Assembly: GCA_015179025.1 (NCBI GenBank)
Contig: WHUX01000095.1
Coordinates: 62,001 to 126,000 of the forward strand
DNA length: 64,000 bases
Direction of reading: 5' to 3'
Source: Terfezia claveryi
Taxonomy: Eukaryota; Ascomycota; Pezizomycetes; Pezizales; Pezizaceae
A program made the translations under genes and the position numbers. The notes under the pieces are model-generated. The model did not search any database. It saw nothing but the letters and a program-made list of their open reading frames with translations, and had not been told where the DNA came from. This document shows, piece after piece, positions 23,278-36,512 of the stretch (positions are counted from its first letter, which is position 1; each line of letters opens with the position of its first letter).

Positions 23278-25316
23278 CTACCACTCCGCCCACCCCCTCT
23301 CATTGGCGCCTTTTGCCTCAACCACAACCTTCTTACCCCCAACATACTTCCCATGAAATCCCAACGGAACCACACTATCCATCTCTGCCCTCGCTATCTC
23401 TTTCAGATCTCTCGCGTCTAAGCAGAGTAGATAGCTTTTCCCCTTGTGTCCATCCAACACCACAGACAGTAGTACGCCATCATCCTCCGCTCCTGTGGTG
23501 CTGTTGGGATTGGCGACGAAGATGGTTTCTCCAGGGGTGTGACCTTGCTCTGACCACATTCTAGACGTGTGTGAATGCGAGTCGTATTTGATGATGTTTT
23601 CAAGAAGGGTGGAGGCGCCGAGAGTATTGAGTCCATATGTGAAACTGTCTATACATTAGCTTTAGCAAATATATCTTAATAGATAGTCCTTACCGGTGTG
23701 GTTTGCAAAGGTAATCTGGGTTGATGGTAGCCAATTCAAAGTTTTGTTCCTCGGTAGCCGTGTATACTCTGAGCGCTTCTTCGGCTTTGAAACCGCAACT
23801 GTTTCCCGCCCTCTTCTTCACCAGCTTTTGTGGAGTCTTGGTACCCACCGACTCAAGCTTGAACCTGGTCATTCTAGGCTCTTTCTTCTGTAACCAATCC
23901 TCCGCTTCTTTCTGGTTCCCGAGCAAGTTATGGAAATAGAACTTTTTAAGAATATCCAGGCTGCTAAGTGTTACGACTTCGCAGACAACATCCTCCCCCA
24001 GGCCATCTGCTCTTTCCTCTTCCCATGCATTTACCGTGTGAAAGGCAAAGAATGCATCAGACTCGTACATACCGACGACTCCGTCCATGTTATCTGTCCT
24101 GTCGATGACATAGAACTTTGCTTTCTTGCTTCCATCATAAGGTGACATAGCATCCACTATGTTCTTTCTCCAGAGTATTGCCGTTCCTCGGTAAGCAAAA
24201 TGAGAGTTCCATACGCACAAAATAACATACTTCTTGGACAAGAAAAATGAATGAATATAGGCTGCTGGTGCATCTTGTATCGTCGCCAGTATAACTGCTT
24301 TTCCAGTTACTTTGTGAACCCTGAAAACTCGATATGTTGTCTGCGAGCCGAACTCGAGGTTGTAATTGAACACATCCCCAGTTTCAGGGTCAGTCCTGGC
24401 ATGTGATGCTGAGAGGGGACCTTTCAGAGCCGGGTGAAGAACTGTCTGGTCTGCTAGGCCGATGGGCTCTAATGTCTCTGGGTGCAGTTCCTGAAACGCA
24501 GCGTTATCTGTCTTTGCGTATAGGTTTTTGATGTCTCCGGAGGGAGTAGTTGAGGGTAAACCAGGGTAATCAGTAGAAACAGTGACACCAATATTTCTAC
24601 TGCTGGGCCCTCTCTCGGATATTGGTATATCGGAGGCCTTGAACACTGACATAAATTTGCTGAAGACGGATTTGCATGGGTCCCTGCCCTGTCCAAAAGA
24701 ATACAGGTTTCCTATGCCTCCTTGCCGGCGGTATTGATCAATGAGAGAATCACACGTGTGCCGGGAGTTGTAAGTGATGGTCCTGGAGTCTGTGATGTGG
24801 AAACGATGTATCTGTGAAAGACCATCAAACCAATGGTCAATTGAAAATGTGCCTTTGGAATTTGTTTCGACTTCGTGTCCTCCAGGGCCGATACGATATA
24901 ATGTACCCCTATAAATTAAATATATAAATTTCGGCTCTCGTAACAACAGGGAAACCCGTAGAGTTTACCTGACATAGTCTGGAAACAACCCAATAGTGTG
25001 AAGCTGAACCGGAGTGGTAACATCCTTGTGGAATTTGAACTATAGGTAATTTTCCATCATTAATTTGCAAACATCCAAGTTTCAGTCACAGACGTACACC
25101 AATAGCATTAGGCCAGTCCTGCGATTGACCCTTGACTTCTCCCAACGATGCCTGGACTTTTGATGAACCAAAGAGGCTCCCTCGTCTCCGTTTCGACACT
25201 GTTCGGCCCACATGGGCGGTGAAAGCCCTTTTGTTCTCAAGACGTTCAGCCGTCACTATAGTGGGGTTCCCCACTGCCATAGGTCCCCTATCAGCAGTGC
25301 TGCTTTCGGTACCCAT
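23278..25316 (-). CDS. Carotenoid cleavage oxygenase (RPE65/torulene dioxygenase-like)
   Basis: Four minus-strand exons (25316-25098, 25039-24969, 24908-23694, 23644-23278) give 623 codons. Introns are 57-60 nt and 49 nt, with GT...AG borders. The start is the ATG of MGTESSTADR; the frame extends upstream but without an ATG. The family is shown by PDYVRGTLYRIGPGGHEVE near residue 95 and by FSIDHWFDGLSQIHRFHI. All four iron-ligand histidines lie in family context: SASHARTDPETGDVFNY (~266), AAYIHSFFLSKKYVIL (~315), FFAFHTVNAWEE (~387) and PLGFHGKYVGG (~598). Such enzymes cleave carotenoids at a central double bond with O2, giving retinal or, for torulene dioxygenase, the neurosporaxanthin precursor. 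No phytoene synthase, desaturase or opsin gene is in the window, so the substrate is open. A TATA-like stretch lies upstream. Confidence 0.93.
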
Positions 25317-25445
25317 TTGGAAAAGATAGGGCCGCTTTGTTCGTTGTGAGTAAGATGCAAATATGACAGTTGAAGGGGAAATGTCCCTAAGGAAGACCAC
25401 CGCTCTGCTGAAAATGAACCACCTCGAGCAGGATCTCGTTGGCAA

Positions 25446-25453
25446 TATATATA
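25446..25453 (-). promoter_or_regulatory. TATA-like element of the carotenoid oxygenase gene
   Basis: TATATATA lies about 130 bp upstream of the chosen ATG at 25316, a reasonable distance for a fungal TATA box with a short leader. It also argues against translation beginning upstream near 25445, which has no ATG. AT-rich octamers are common in this DNA, so the call is tentative. Confidence 0.35.
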
Positions 25454-28400
25454 CTTCTGTGATGAATTGAATGTATCGAAATTACCGGAAGCATTCTTTC
25501 CTCTCGCTTATTTCGCGCCACCCACGATAAGTGAGTTGAGGAGACCAAGCTTCATTGGGCAAGAGACCTCCTGGCTGAGGCATAGAGCATCATGCATTAA
25601 TTGAATTGCTATAATAGATATTCAATAGGGGACGATTTAACAGGCGAACGTTTTTTGTCCTTTGACAAGAAGTCACCGTGCGCGTGTAAGCCCGCCTCAC
25701 AGCCGTTATGTACCCTACTTATGGAATAATGGAAGTTCTAGAGAAGGACCCATTTTGCTTTTGGTGCCCTGCTGAAGGTACTATACTGAAGCAAGTTTCC
25801 CCATAGTTTTAAATCATTGCTATGGGTGCTGTCTCGCTCCAATGCTCGTAAAGCTGACTGGTATAGGCTTGACCTACCTAATGCAGGTAAACTTGGATAA
25901 CGGTCGACTCGGAGCACTGGCCCATGATATATTACGCAATCTGAGAATATTCCGAGCATTTTCCATGGCCATGATGGCCAAAGGATATTGATGGACAAAG
26001 TCGTAGGTGCCTGAGGTTGAAAGCGAGATGATAACCTCGCCAATGGGTCGATTCTATTCGCCCATTTAGCGAGGTGCCAGCTGAAGGGTCGCAACAAGCG
26101 AACGGGCCAGGATCTGTGTGTCACGTCCCGACCGCAACCAGTAAAGGGGATTATTTTCTGTGCCCCATGTAGTCGAACAACCGATGGCCAATCCACGTGC
26201 ACTGGAGCAATTACAATGGTCTATGCAGGAGCGTCGAGGCCTTCAATTGAACATATATTATCTTTGTACATTATTACGTCGACTAGCTTTAAATTGGGAG
26301 CATTTGGCGAACATGCATAAATATGACATATGTATACTAGTAACGGACTTTATTATGATAATAAGTATCTATACACACTATTTTGACAGATATTCGGCGA
26401 TCCCTGGAATAACGTAAGTCAAATTCATAATTACCGTATGGTCAGATAGATCTATTTAGACTGGGCCAAGATCAATCAAAAGGTTAATTTATGGTAATAG
26501 GCGCTACGTGCGGACTTGGCATCTGTACTTGGGCTTCGGGGGGGGGGAGTCTGGACATGGGATGAGAGAGTGAAGGCAGACATGACAGATATCAATCCTG
26601 GCAGTGCATGGAAACGGAAAGGCATGCCCCTTTCATACATAGCCGGCGAATACGAGGGGAGGCGGTGGATTTGGTTGAAGACTTCTTTTTTTTTTTTTTC
26701 AATTTGACCCTATGAGCTATGCGTGGGAGAGTATTGGGTGGTGGGTTGGTTTGCGGACGTTTAATTTGCTTTATTCTGTTATTTTGCTCGGAAATAGGGG
26801 AATCTTCAATCAGGGTCTTGCCATAACCTTAGGTTATCTGCAAGTACAGACTCTAAAAATAAAAATAAAAAAAAAGAGAGAGTCATTGCACCAAAATACC
26901 GATCCCTTTTTACTGATATCACCTTTAAAACCGCACCAAGGGATGATTCTGACTCGCTGGTAGTATTATTAGGCCCATGCATAGAATAATAATCTTTATC
27001 TTGAATCTAGTGATTTTCAGAATTAAACGGGGCATCTTGCGCTCTCCGACTCATAGCCTGTTGCAGAGGCATACCTCTAGACTAAAGGGTGATCACTGGG
27101 TGCTTGACTTGCCTTTTTTTTATTTATTCTTTTAATAGTCTATACCCGCAATCGACCTTAGATCATGACGGGGACTAGATTTGCATAACATACCTGGTAT
27201 ATACCAATATATATCACAATCACCCAGAGCCGTATTTCGGACCAAACAGCATTGGTTTGCAATTGAGCATCCGCAAGATGTATGTCATCCATCCGACATT
27301 CCTACACTCCTCTTGATGGACCTGTGATTTTGAGGTCATTCCTATTGATGTTTCTGAATCTCCTCCACCCAGAAGCATTCCACCCACAAGTCATAGCTAA
27401 CTAAATTGCAAGTAGCAGTGCCGTGCATATCTATCTATGGAAGCAGTCAGCAGTGGAAGACCTCCAGAAGTGCTGTAGCCCCACTTCCGACCTGAATATC
27501 TTTGAGTTGTGTCAGCTACGTCTACTTTTTCCAAACTTTATTGTTCCATTTATATAAGCAGAATAACTATCTTTCGCACGTATATCATAAAGCTGATCCT
27601 GAATGAGGAGGTAAATTCGGGTATCTGACAATGACTAGAGGCAGAAGAACTAACGCAACCATGGTGATAGTCATCAGAATCGATGGCTTCGTATATCGTG
27701 CTATTGTGCAATGGGAAGGTGGTATTGTCGATCTTGAATATGTTGCGAGTAACATGGGCAGAGAAGAGTGAGAAATTCTGAAAGACTGGCATTGGCCAAA
27801 GAGAGTTACTTTATATCTATGAAAGGAGGACTCAGAGGAGTAGGGAAGAGGGCTGGGTCAGGCCAATTGACAGGGTCAGGATTGGAAGTACTGGTTTTGG
27901 GAATTAAGGTGTTATCTAATGAGTGGGCAGTGGCTAGTAGAATTTGCCCAGGCAGGATGCCCTCTGGGATATTTGATGGGTGGTGGAGATTAGGTTGAGA
28001 TAAAGGGAGGAAATAAAAGTTAGGAGAGGGATATATATAGACTAGGGTTTCTTATAGGTTTGCAGGATACGGAGTTTTCCTGCAAGAAAATGATCAGATT
28101 TCTCTAGATTTACCTGCAACCCAGTCTACTGTTTCCATATATTTGCCCATAATATACAGTTCTATGGCCTAAAAAATTTACTCTACATAAGATACATTGA
28201 ATGTCATTCTCCTGAACTTCATACCAAATTCTCTAATATGCATCGTTTGGTCCTCATTATGCACGGCAGGGAATTTTTTTTTTTGCCACCTAGCTGTATA
28301 TAGCTTTGTCCCAAAACCGTTCTACATTATTCCCTAGGAAGCACGTTATGCTCTAGCACAGGGACTGGTTACAACGATGAGCGAGGTGACAGAAATGTGT

Positions 28401-28551
28401 GCCAATTCTCAAATGACTACAGCAGGGGCCCAGGCCAGAGAGGTGGAGGTTTTTGACCGTGCTGTAATTTAGAGGAGGCAATATATGGCGTAGAGGAAGA
28501 GGCCGATGAGTCTAGGGGGCGGGGCTTGAGGTGAATTAGCGGCAGGAGTTG

Positions 28552-28758
28552 TTATCAATCAAAAATATCTCGCCCAATACTTTCTGCTTCGACGAGGAAA
28601 AAAACACCTGCTATAGACTGGAAGAAGGGCCTTGGTATCAGAGGTATTTACCATTGGAATGGATATACAATGCTACTATATCATTGCAGAGTGCGTTGGG
28701 AGGAGTATTTGCCTTAATCGGGAGTAATGGCTACGCCTGTCAGAAAGTAGCCACCTAG
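28552..28758 (+). pseudogene. Coding-like relic, unidentified
   Basis: A frame without an ATG start reads NTFCFDEEKNTCYRLEEGPW, then LPLEWIYNATISLQSALGGV and FALIGSNGYACQKVAT before a stop. Spaced cysteines and regular codon content look like an exon of a small secreted-type protein. No upstream exon with a signal peptide was found, so it is either a relic or the last exon of a gene I could not assemble. Confidence 0.3.
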
Positions 28759-29329
28759 TGGTCGCCTAGACACAGCAAGAGTACTCCTTGTACCAAATGG
28801 GACGAGCGGGATGCGAATTTTTTATACTCTTATGTTTACACCTTTATTCTACCCTTCCTATTACGAACTTTTATTTTACCCTGATATCGCGCTCATTGAA
28901 TCACGTGCCTCGCTCTGACATGACTTGTATTAGTAAGTAAGCAGAAGTAACTCCAAATCCATAAAGTATACTCTTGTTAAAAGCATACCTGATACGTAAT
29001 ACAGTCCTGGCCATATGTCAAATATTCTTCTAACGAGAGTATACTAGAACAGTATGATGCTTCACACATCCTTGTTTGTTCTTCATGATAGAAAGTCTTC
29101 TGGACATTTGTATTATCACAGCAAAATTAGGTAAAATAAAATGGTTCTCCCAATTTTATTTCCAAAGCCCCAAATATATGACTAGGGGATGTCTTTTCTC
29201 AGATTCATGTGCCTGACAGATTAAGGTCATGACGGGGCCCCATGTATACCCCTTTAAAGTAACCATCGGGACCAAGTCCAGCCTGGGATCACAATCATAA
29301 AGGAAACCCAGAATAACACAGTACCTCGG

Positions 29330-29530
29330 CTATAAACTATTTGCCAGCCAAAAGAAAGACATTAACGGAGGTTTAACTTGGTACAAATCTATCATAACCT
29401 TCCTGTCTCTATCACCTTCTTCATCCAGACCTTCCAAACTCCAACCATTCCCTGGAAGTGCAATACCCTCAAACTGAGGTGATTCTTTGCCAAGACCACA
29501 CCAAGTTTCGGGCTTCGGAAATTCAACTAG
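29330..29530 (-). pseudogene. Coding-like relic, unidentified
   Basis: Minus-strand frame: VEFPKPETWCGLGKESPQFE, then GIALPGNGWSLEGLDEEG, then KVMIDLYQVKPPLMSFFW, ending at a stop at 29330-29332. An AG acceptor (ACTAG) precedes it, as in a terminal exon. No matching upstream exon was recognised. The composition is clearly protein-like but the family is unknown to me. Confidence 0.35.
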
Positions 29531-32500
29531 TTTGTATAATTAGTACTCCTCTTATACTAGGAGGGATATTATAACTCTCTGTTATATAACTCTTTGATAC
29601 ATAGTCAAGGCCCTAGGGAAATCGCTCCTCTTCTATGGTTTAAAGTAGGCCAGTTTGGCCCTAAAACCGCAAGTGTCCAGAGACCCTTGTGGCTGACTAG
29701 TAGCACAGGAACTGGCATTTATTGATTTTCAATCATTTTGCTGATCAGGGCCAGTGCCAAAGCCCTCCCACCAGAGCGTCAATAACGTGAAACTCAAGCC
29801 GAGAGAACTTACTATGTCTCCTTCATGTAGCCAATCAAACTACGTACCTGATGCAACCTACTATAGGCTATAGCTATGTCTCAGGGAGACGTAAATACAG
29901 AGGGAACATATTATAAGTTTCGAAACTAGGTGATACCCTGGCAAGTGTCAAAAGCAGCCCATTATTTTTATTATTCTGGTTGCACGTTAGAGGCAAAGGG
30001 CCCGGGAATTAGTAGGACGGTTGAAAATGGAGTCATGGGCACCCCTATTGACGTCAAGTATTAGCCTACTAGAGCCTCTGAAACGAAAACCAACTGGTAA
30101 TTCTGAAACTCTCCAATGACATAGCTATGCTCTATAGTTCTTACAACCATCAAGAAGGAAAACCAATCACTCTTAGCAATACATTCATATTCAAAGGATC
30201 CTGCCGGATTGAATTTTACAAGGGAACATCGATGCATTGAGAGCTAAAGGTGGATCATAGGGTCCAGATGGTGAACGCCCTTCTAGGAGGCTTATTAGGT
30301 CATTGCATCCGGTATGTTTGTAAGTACTTGTGGTAAGCACAGTCATCTGTCTTATTACTAAAACAAAAGAGAGGTGGCATCTAACTGCTTCTTCAATGGT
30401 ACTGCAGAGGTGTGAATGTGAGATAGCCAAGTGCTCCGCCCTTTCCAGACCTCTCACCCTAAGGTCTTGTCCACTTATCAGGGTCGACCACGTCAAAAGG
30501 CAAATGGGGTGCAAATCCAACCCTCTAATACTACCATGCAAGAAGCTATTACGACACCTATATTGGGCAGGCCCAAAATCTATAGTTGGTGCTCAACTTG
30601 TGCACCTGGAGGACTAACCTAGCATTGCCTTATTACAAAGGCAGGTATACACAGTATCGGTCTGAGTGTCAAGATGCCAGTACAATCGAGTGAATCTCAC
30701 CTGCGGTCCTGAAGCCTTAGGCAAGGTGCCTTTTGGCCCATGTGAGTAATCCTGGATTCCTGGTGTTCAGCTCTTGGGACGTCCGTCCCTTGCTCGTGGC
30801 TCAGACCAGTAGCAGACAATGGCATGACTTGGGGAACAGCTTTTTGCCATTGACAAGCCGATGGCTTAACGATCGGGTGGGCTTACATACTGGAACGTTG
30901 CTTGTGCCAGAAACTCGTCCAAGGTTGCCAGCTCATAGCAGGGCTCTGACACTTAGGTATGGGCCGTATGGCTCAAGCCCTCCTGGTGAAGGCTGCCACT
31001 TGTACCTTGTGCGTGGGCCTTGTACGTGGGCATACCGACAGACAGCACGACATTACCGACAGGAGTGTTAGCGTGGCCCTCACATATCATGGGCTATAAC
31101 TCAAACAGTAGGTACCTGACGCAAAGGAAGCTGCAGGCAGTCTAAAGGAGGAATCAATTGGTCCCTCAGCCCAGCCAGGCTTGTCTCAGGAATGATGGTA
31201 AAGCCATTCCCCCACGCGGCAGGCTCTGATGAGAACATACTGGGGCCGCGGCTACATGGGGTATAGCCTGCTTAGGTGGGTTTGGAAGAGTTTAAGACTT
31301 TGCCTTGCGGAAAAGCTAGGTTGCATGTGGTATCATGATCATGATCATGGGGTTGCGTACGCGTGTAGCCCAATATATGCATTTGAATATATGTATACAT
31401 ATGTATCGGAGCTCTCGCTAGAGTGGTCGAAGGGGGAGCAGGTTAGGCACTGTCATGTTGAAATTCATTGAGAACCCATGAACGTCGTTGTCCTTGTATC
31501 GAGCAGGCTGCTGTGGTGTGTGGACTGATAGAACGCATGAATTACGTACACTATCTCGCTGGACTTAGCCCCCAGAGGATCCCAGAGTTCAATTGTGAAA
31601 TATTCGTGGCCCGCCAATTACAGATTAAGATCCAGGGAAGCCAGTTACATAGTTGACCAATACTGAAATATGTATGCAAATAATCTCTGAAATAAACTAT
31701 AAACCAGAAAAGAAGAGCAAATTGCTAAGCAGCTTATCGGAAGTTTTTTTTGATAAAGCGTCGGCTATGCGAATGCAGGTGTTACTATATTTAGATATAG
31801 CACCGCCCGACTTTTATAATGTAGGTACATTGTCAGCGTTTAGGTAATTACTGCTTTTGTTCATTTTTCCTGATTTCTAGATCTACAGGTACAAGAGCTG
31901 CAGTGGCGGAGCAGAATGATGGTAACATTCTATTCCAACCCAATTGCAAGCTAATTTACCTGGGGCTCTTATGTTTCTATAAATGACAAATGGAAGATCC
32001 GGTCCCCCCATCACGACAAGGCTCAGTGACTTGACAACAAATTCAGGGAACAACTTACACAATGCTTAAAAAGCAAACGCTTCGAAAGCAACAACTGCAG
32101 TCATATTAGTTTTTTTTACATTTATATACAAAATCACAATGGCTTATCCAATTACATAACTTCGGCTTTACCGAAAGGACATTGCTAATGAATCTAACCA
32201 AAAATATTCAAATCTCCGAAAAGCATAGCCCATTGCATCGGAGATGGAAAAAAAAAAAAGATCCTTTACATATAGATAAACAAAGAGTTTTTTTTTCTTT
32301 TTCTTCAGGAATACAACGTAAATCACCATGGCTTTTTTTAAAAAAAATAAAAAATAATAAAAACAAAGGGGTCCCGGTGCCGCATTCATTTCTCCCAATT
32401 CTACACTAATGCGGAATCTCAAATTCGAACATACCCGGGAATGAGCAAATTTGCGGCACAGTGATACCTTATACATTTGTTGTATCTGCGAGTTGCAACC

Positions 32501-34762
32501 TTCAAAAACAACAATCTAATAATCTTTTTGCGGGATGATACATACACAAGCTTGTTCTTTCCCAACCTTACCTTATCCCAACTGGGTTGTCTGGCCGGGT
32601 TTTACATGATTAAGGACTAGGCATTCTAAGCAGCAGCAGCTTGCATAGCATGAGCATTGTAATTAATCACAAGCCAGGGAAATGCTGACGCTGCTTCTCA
32701 CGGAAGACCTCCGTGACATGACGGGCTCATGGTACGCTATTCATATCTTCACACCTACCACCTACCACCTACCCCACATGGAGATGCTTGGTGGCGAGTC
32801 TAGCGAGTTAACATATTCCGGTAGTAAGGGCTAAGTATATACCATGTAGTGGGTGTAATACACCCTATTCATCTGCTCAATCAGAGTGAAATCGATATTC
32901 TTACTTATGTATGTATCGTGATTCACCCAATCCTGTATTAATGATATCGTTGAATTAATGAGCAAATGAAATCGCATGTATGCAGTGTTGCGTAGCCCTT
33001 CAGCATAACCAGCAGTGAAATGTTTGCGTATGCCACCACGGGCTTTTCGGGAACTGAAGATTCCGACAGGCAAGTTGTGAGATCTACATGATGCATGGCA
33101 TTGAAACTGACATGAATGAAACAATTTCCGTTAATTGTGCAGCCGTGGTCTGGAAAGCTATTGGTCAATAGTACTCATGCGGAGGACAAATCTGAGGGGT
33201 ATTCCGACTGAATACGCAGTACATCAACTGTTCTTTTCCACAGTTGAGCCTCTTGTTGCATAAGGCCGAGGCTATAGGGTGTTATGTAAATGGGGAGGTT
33301 ATGAAGTAAACTTTCTAACTCGTGTGTTGGGAATGCAATGTTTGATGCAGCTATGAGGATGCTAACAGAGCTTTCAGTGAATTATTGAACAAGTTGGAGA
33401 GTAAGGTGGATGGGGGTGACAAGATGGATGTATGATATTTGCAAGGGTACGCTCGGACTTTGAGCTCAGTTGGAGTTCCTCACCTATGATAACAGAGTTT
33501 GACAGAATAATGGTTGGGTTGAGTGAACCGTCTAAAAGATACGAACCGGGGTTCCGGCGGAGTCATGGGAAGACGGATGAATGGCAAGCCGGCGGCACTT
33601 GGCGACGGGCGACGGGGACCGTTCATGCAGCAATGGGTGAGGAGAAAGGGGTGACCCATGAAACGGGGTTCGCAAAGGATAACCCCGCACCCGAATCACT
33701 CGCCCGTAAGCTTAACTTCGGATTCCTTCGCAAGAATCCGAAACGAAGCAAATCTCATCTCGAATTTGTGTTGCTGCTGTTGCAGGGATCTGGCTGTATG
33801 GCGGTTTACAGCTTCCGCAAGCGGCATGACGCCCAGAGGGCATTACGCGTCAACCTTTTGCTTGGGTTTGGCTGCATGGTGGGTGTGGTGGTAAAAATAG
33901 CGATTCTGTTTGGCTGTGAAAGGGACCAGCGATGGTTGTGAAGGTGGGGAAGTGGCTGTACAAATACAAGTGCCCTGTGGCAAATTATGGATTTAGTCAC
34001 TGAAAACAAGGCTTCGAGCGACGCCACCTTTGCACTTTGCTTCGGTTACCTGTGCATATAAGTATGTATGAATGCATGTCCACGGGAACATAACATAACC
34101 AAGCCGAGCGGTGCAATGCCAGGGGACCGGTGCAATAATGTCGAACGGATTCTCGGAACGGCCAGCTTCCTTTCCCACATTTGATTTGCATTGCACTGCC
34201 CCCCCGACAAATACTGATGTAACATTGTCCCTAGCTGACCCTGGACAGACGCTTGATCGTTTCGCAGCGGGACTGAGAAACGCTGCTGCCAGTCACGTTA
34301 ACTGGGCGAAGAATCAGGTACCTGGCACCTGCACTCTGGCAGCCTATCGCCAGTCGGGCCAATGGCTGGCGATATTGCAGCAAAGACGATGTTTGGGAGT
34401 CAGTGGTGGTATCGCACTGCATTGCTGCAAGCGTACTAGGGCCCGTTCCACCACTCTCCTCGAACACACCACACACCACACTCCACACAGCCCTGTGGGC
34501 CCCAGACTAGTCCCTCCCCACCACCCTGTGCATCCATATCCAGTTCTGTTTCCCTTCCAGCTTTTCTTCTCCCAAATATCACAGCTTTCCCCCCCATCCT
34601 TTCTTTGACAAACCATCGTCCGTTTACATTACGCATACAGCATACATCATCCTGACAACCATCGGTACCCAAATCCCCCGTCACAACTCTAATCGCCAGT
34701 TTTCACAAACTATCAACTATCGAAGGCATCAGGGGTGCGGGCAAAGAAAAGAGGATTAACAA

Positions 34763-36512
34763 ATGCATCGCGGAAACGGTGCTGCTTACTCTTCTCAGTC
34801 TAATTCACAGGAGTCAACTGGGCCGTTTAGTGACATGGACTCCTTTGTAGACTTCGACAATATGTTTCCATACAGTGGATCAAGTTCTCAGAACTCTTCC
34901 TCAACAAACCTGTCACGAACAACTTCAAATCAGCCGGCAATCCAGCCTTCATACCCCTATGATCTTTACCCACAAACCGTCCCACCTGTGGTCTCTAGGG
35001 ACTACCATGTGCCCGAACTTACCTCTGGAGCTTCGAGTTCCATCACCATGTCGCCAGACCTTCTCGACATGGACGCACAACTGAACGCCATGATGCCTGC
35101 TTACTTTTTCCCCGAGGTGAGCGGAGGAACAGTTGACCCGGCCACAATCCTTGGCGCAAATACCATTGCCCCGGAAATGGGATTGGAGTACAAGTACATT
35201 CCACAACCGCCGCCACAGTTTGACGGCAGGAGGCTATACGCCGGCATTCATACACAAAGGGCTGCATACAACAAGGACCTGGAGAACCAGCGACGTTTGA
35301 TGGAGCAGGCGAAGAAGAACGCACCTGCACCAGTGCTCAAGTCAGAGCTGACAATTGACCAGAGGATAGATGCAGTGCTCAATCGTATAAAGCCCACAAA
35401 GATTGTGCCGTCAGCTTCATCCCCTAGTCAAACTCTCCCACATATTGCGAGGATGAAGAAGGATGAAGAGGAAATGGATGAGGATGAGAGGTTATTGGCT
35501 AGTGAGGAGGGCAAGAAGCTGTCCAGTAAGGAGCGAAGACAGTTGAGGAATAAGGTCTCCGCGAGGGCTTTCCGATCACGAAGAAAAGGTGAGATTATAT
35601 CGGCATATGATCATTCAATGGAACCACTGCTAAAATTTCAATTTAGAATACATCGGCCAACTAGAAGCTGAAGTGGCCAATAAAACCTCTGAGGCAGCTG
35701 AGCTCCGTGCCGAAAACACTACTCTTAAGTCTGAGCTCCAGCAGCTGCAGGAGTTCACTCGCAGCGTTCTTCGATCCCCAGCTTTCTCTTCATATCTAGC
35801 TGAGCTTGAGAAAGGTCACGCTACTGCATCTGCCCCAACACCAGCAGAACCCACGCCAGATCTCATCCTTGAGCCCCAAACAAGCTATCGCAAGGACCCA
35901 AACCCCAACATGCTAAACGTCGCCAATGAAGACTGGGCACTTGCATATGGTCCCGTCGCCGGAGCACCTACATGGGCCACCAACACCCAGGTCTACGCTG
36001 TTACTCACCTTCCTCAGGGCCCAGTCAACCTTCAAGATTTGTCTGGCAAGGCTGTTGGAGCTAAGACTGAGGATTTTATCGACTGGAGGGCTTTCCCCCC
36101 CCCAGCTGACGGGTTCTCGCCAAACTACACCGAGAAGACTCCCTTGGCCCCGGTGGAGGAGGATTACGAAATGTATGACGCGGAAGAGGAGCAAGCGGCC
36201 TATATAATGCCCGACAACCTGGAGGACCTTGTTGCAGCAAAGCAGGGTAACATCTCCGATAGAATGGAAAAGTTGGCGCCGGGTGTTGGGTTAGACTCGC
36301 TACTCGGCACTCTCGAAGCGGTGGTCAATGGCGAGGTTGATGTAAAGGAGGCGTTCTCTTCTACGGGTGTGGTAGTAGAGAAGGTAGAGGATAAGGAGAC
36401 TCCGGTAGAAGAGGATACACCAGAGTATAGGCAGAGGTGTAAGGATGTGGCAAGGATGTTTGATGTAATGGAGTCATTCAAGCGAGTAGGAGATATCATT
36501 GGGCGAGGGTAG
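34763..36512 (+). CDS. bZIP transcription factor (IDI-4-like)
   Basis: Two exons, 34763-35588 and 35647-36512, flank a 58-nt intron (GTGAGA...TTTAG) that lies inside the bZIP domain, and encode 563 residues. The basic region reads KKLSSKERRQLRNKVSARAF then RSRRKEYIGQLEAEV across the splice. It carries the N-x7-R core (NKVSARAFR), followed by leucine-zipper heptads (LEAEVANKTSEAAELRAEN). The N-terminus is Ser/Gln-rich with short acidic-aromatic patches (FSDMDSFVDFDNMF), typical of activation regions. The C-terminal part has ANEDWALAYG and an end helix (CKDVARMFDVMESF). The overall layout resembles the IDI-4 group, implicated in Podospora in stress and incompatibility responses. That subgroup call is inference; bZIP is certain. 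A long pyrimidine-rich leader precedes the ATG. Confidence 0.9.

Larger units (their letters stand above)
25317..34762. other. 9.4-kb gene-poor spacer with coding relics
   Basis: No intact gene is supported. Scattered stretches keep protein-like composition (28552-28758 plus, 29330-29530 minus, possibly 30191-30541 minus) but lack starts or partners, suggesting decayed genes. There are short tandem TACCACC units near 32757-32773 and a 9-bp stem hairpin at 33717-33742. The last about 1.2 kb is less AT-rich and pyrimidine-rich and should contain the promoter and leader of the bZIP gene. Confidence 0.45.

Noticed and set aside
33432..33941. Plus-strand open frame of 169 codons upstream of the bZIP gene
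   Set aside because: There is no recognisable domain, codon use is irregular, and it lies in the likely promoter of the next gene. A lineage-specific gene cannot be excluded.
34111..34608. Plus-strand open frame of 165 codons directly before the bZIP gene
   Set aside because: The composition follows the pyrimidine- and CAC-rich leader. It is most likely 5' UTR or promoter DNA.
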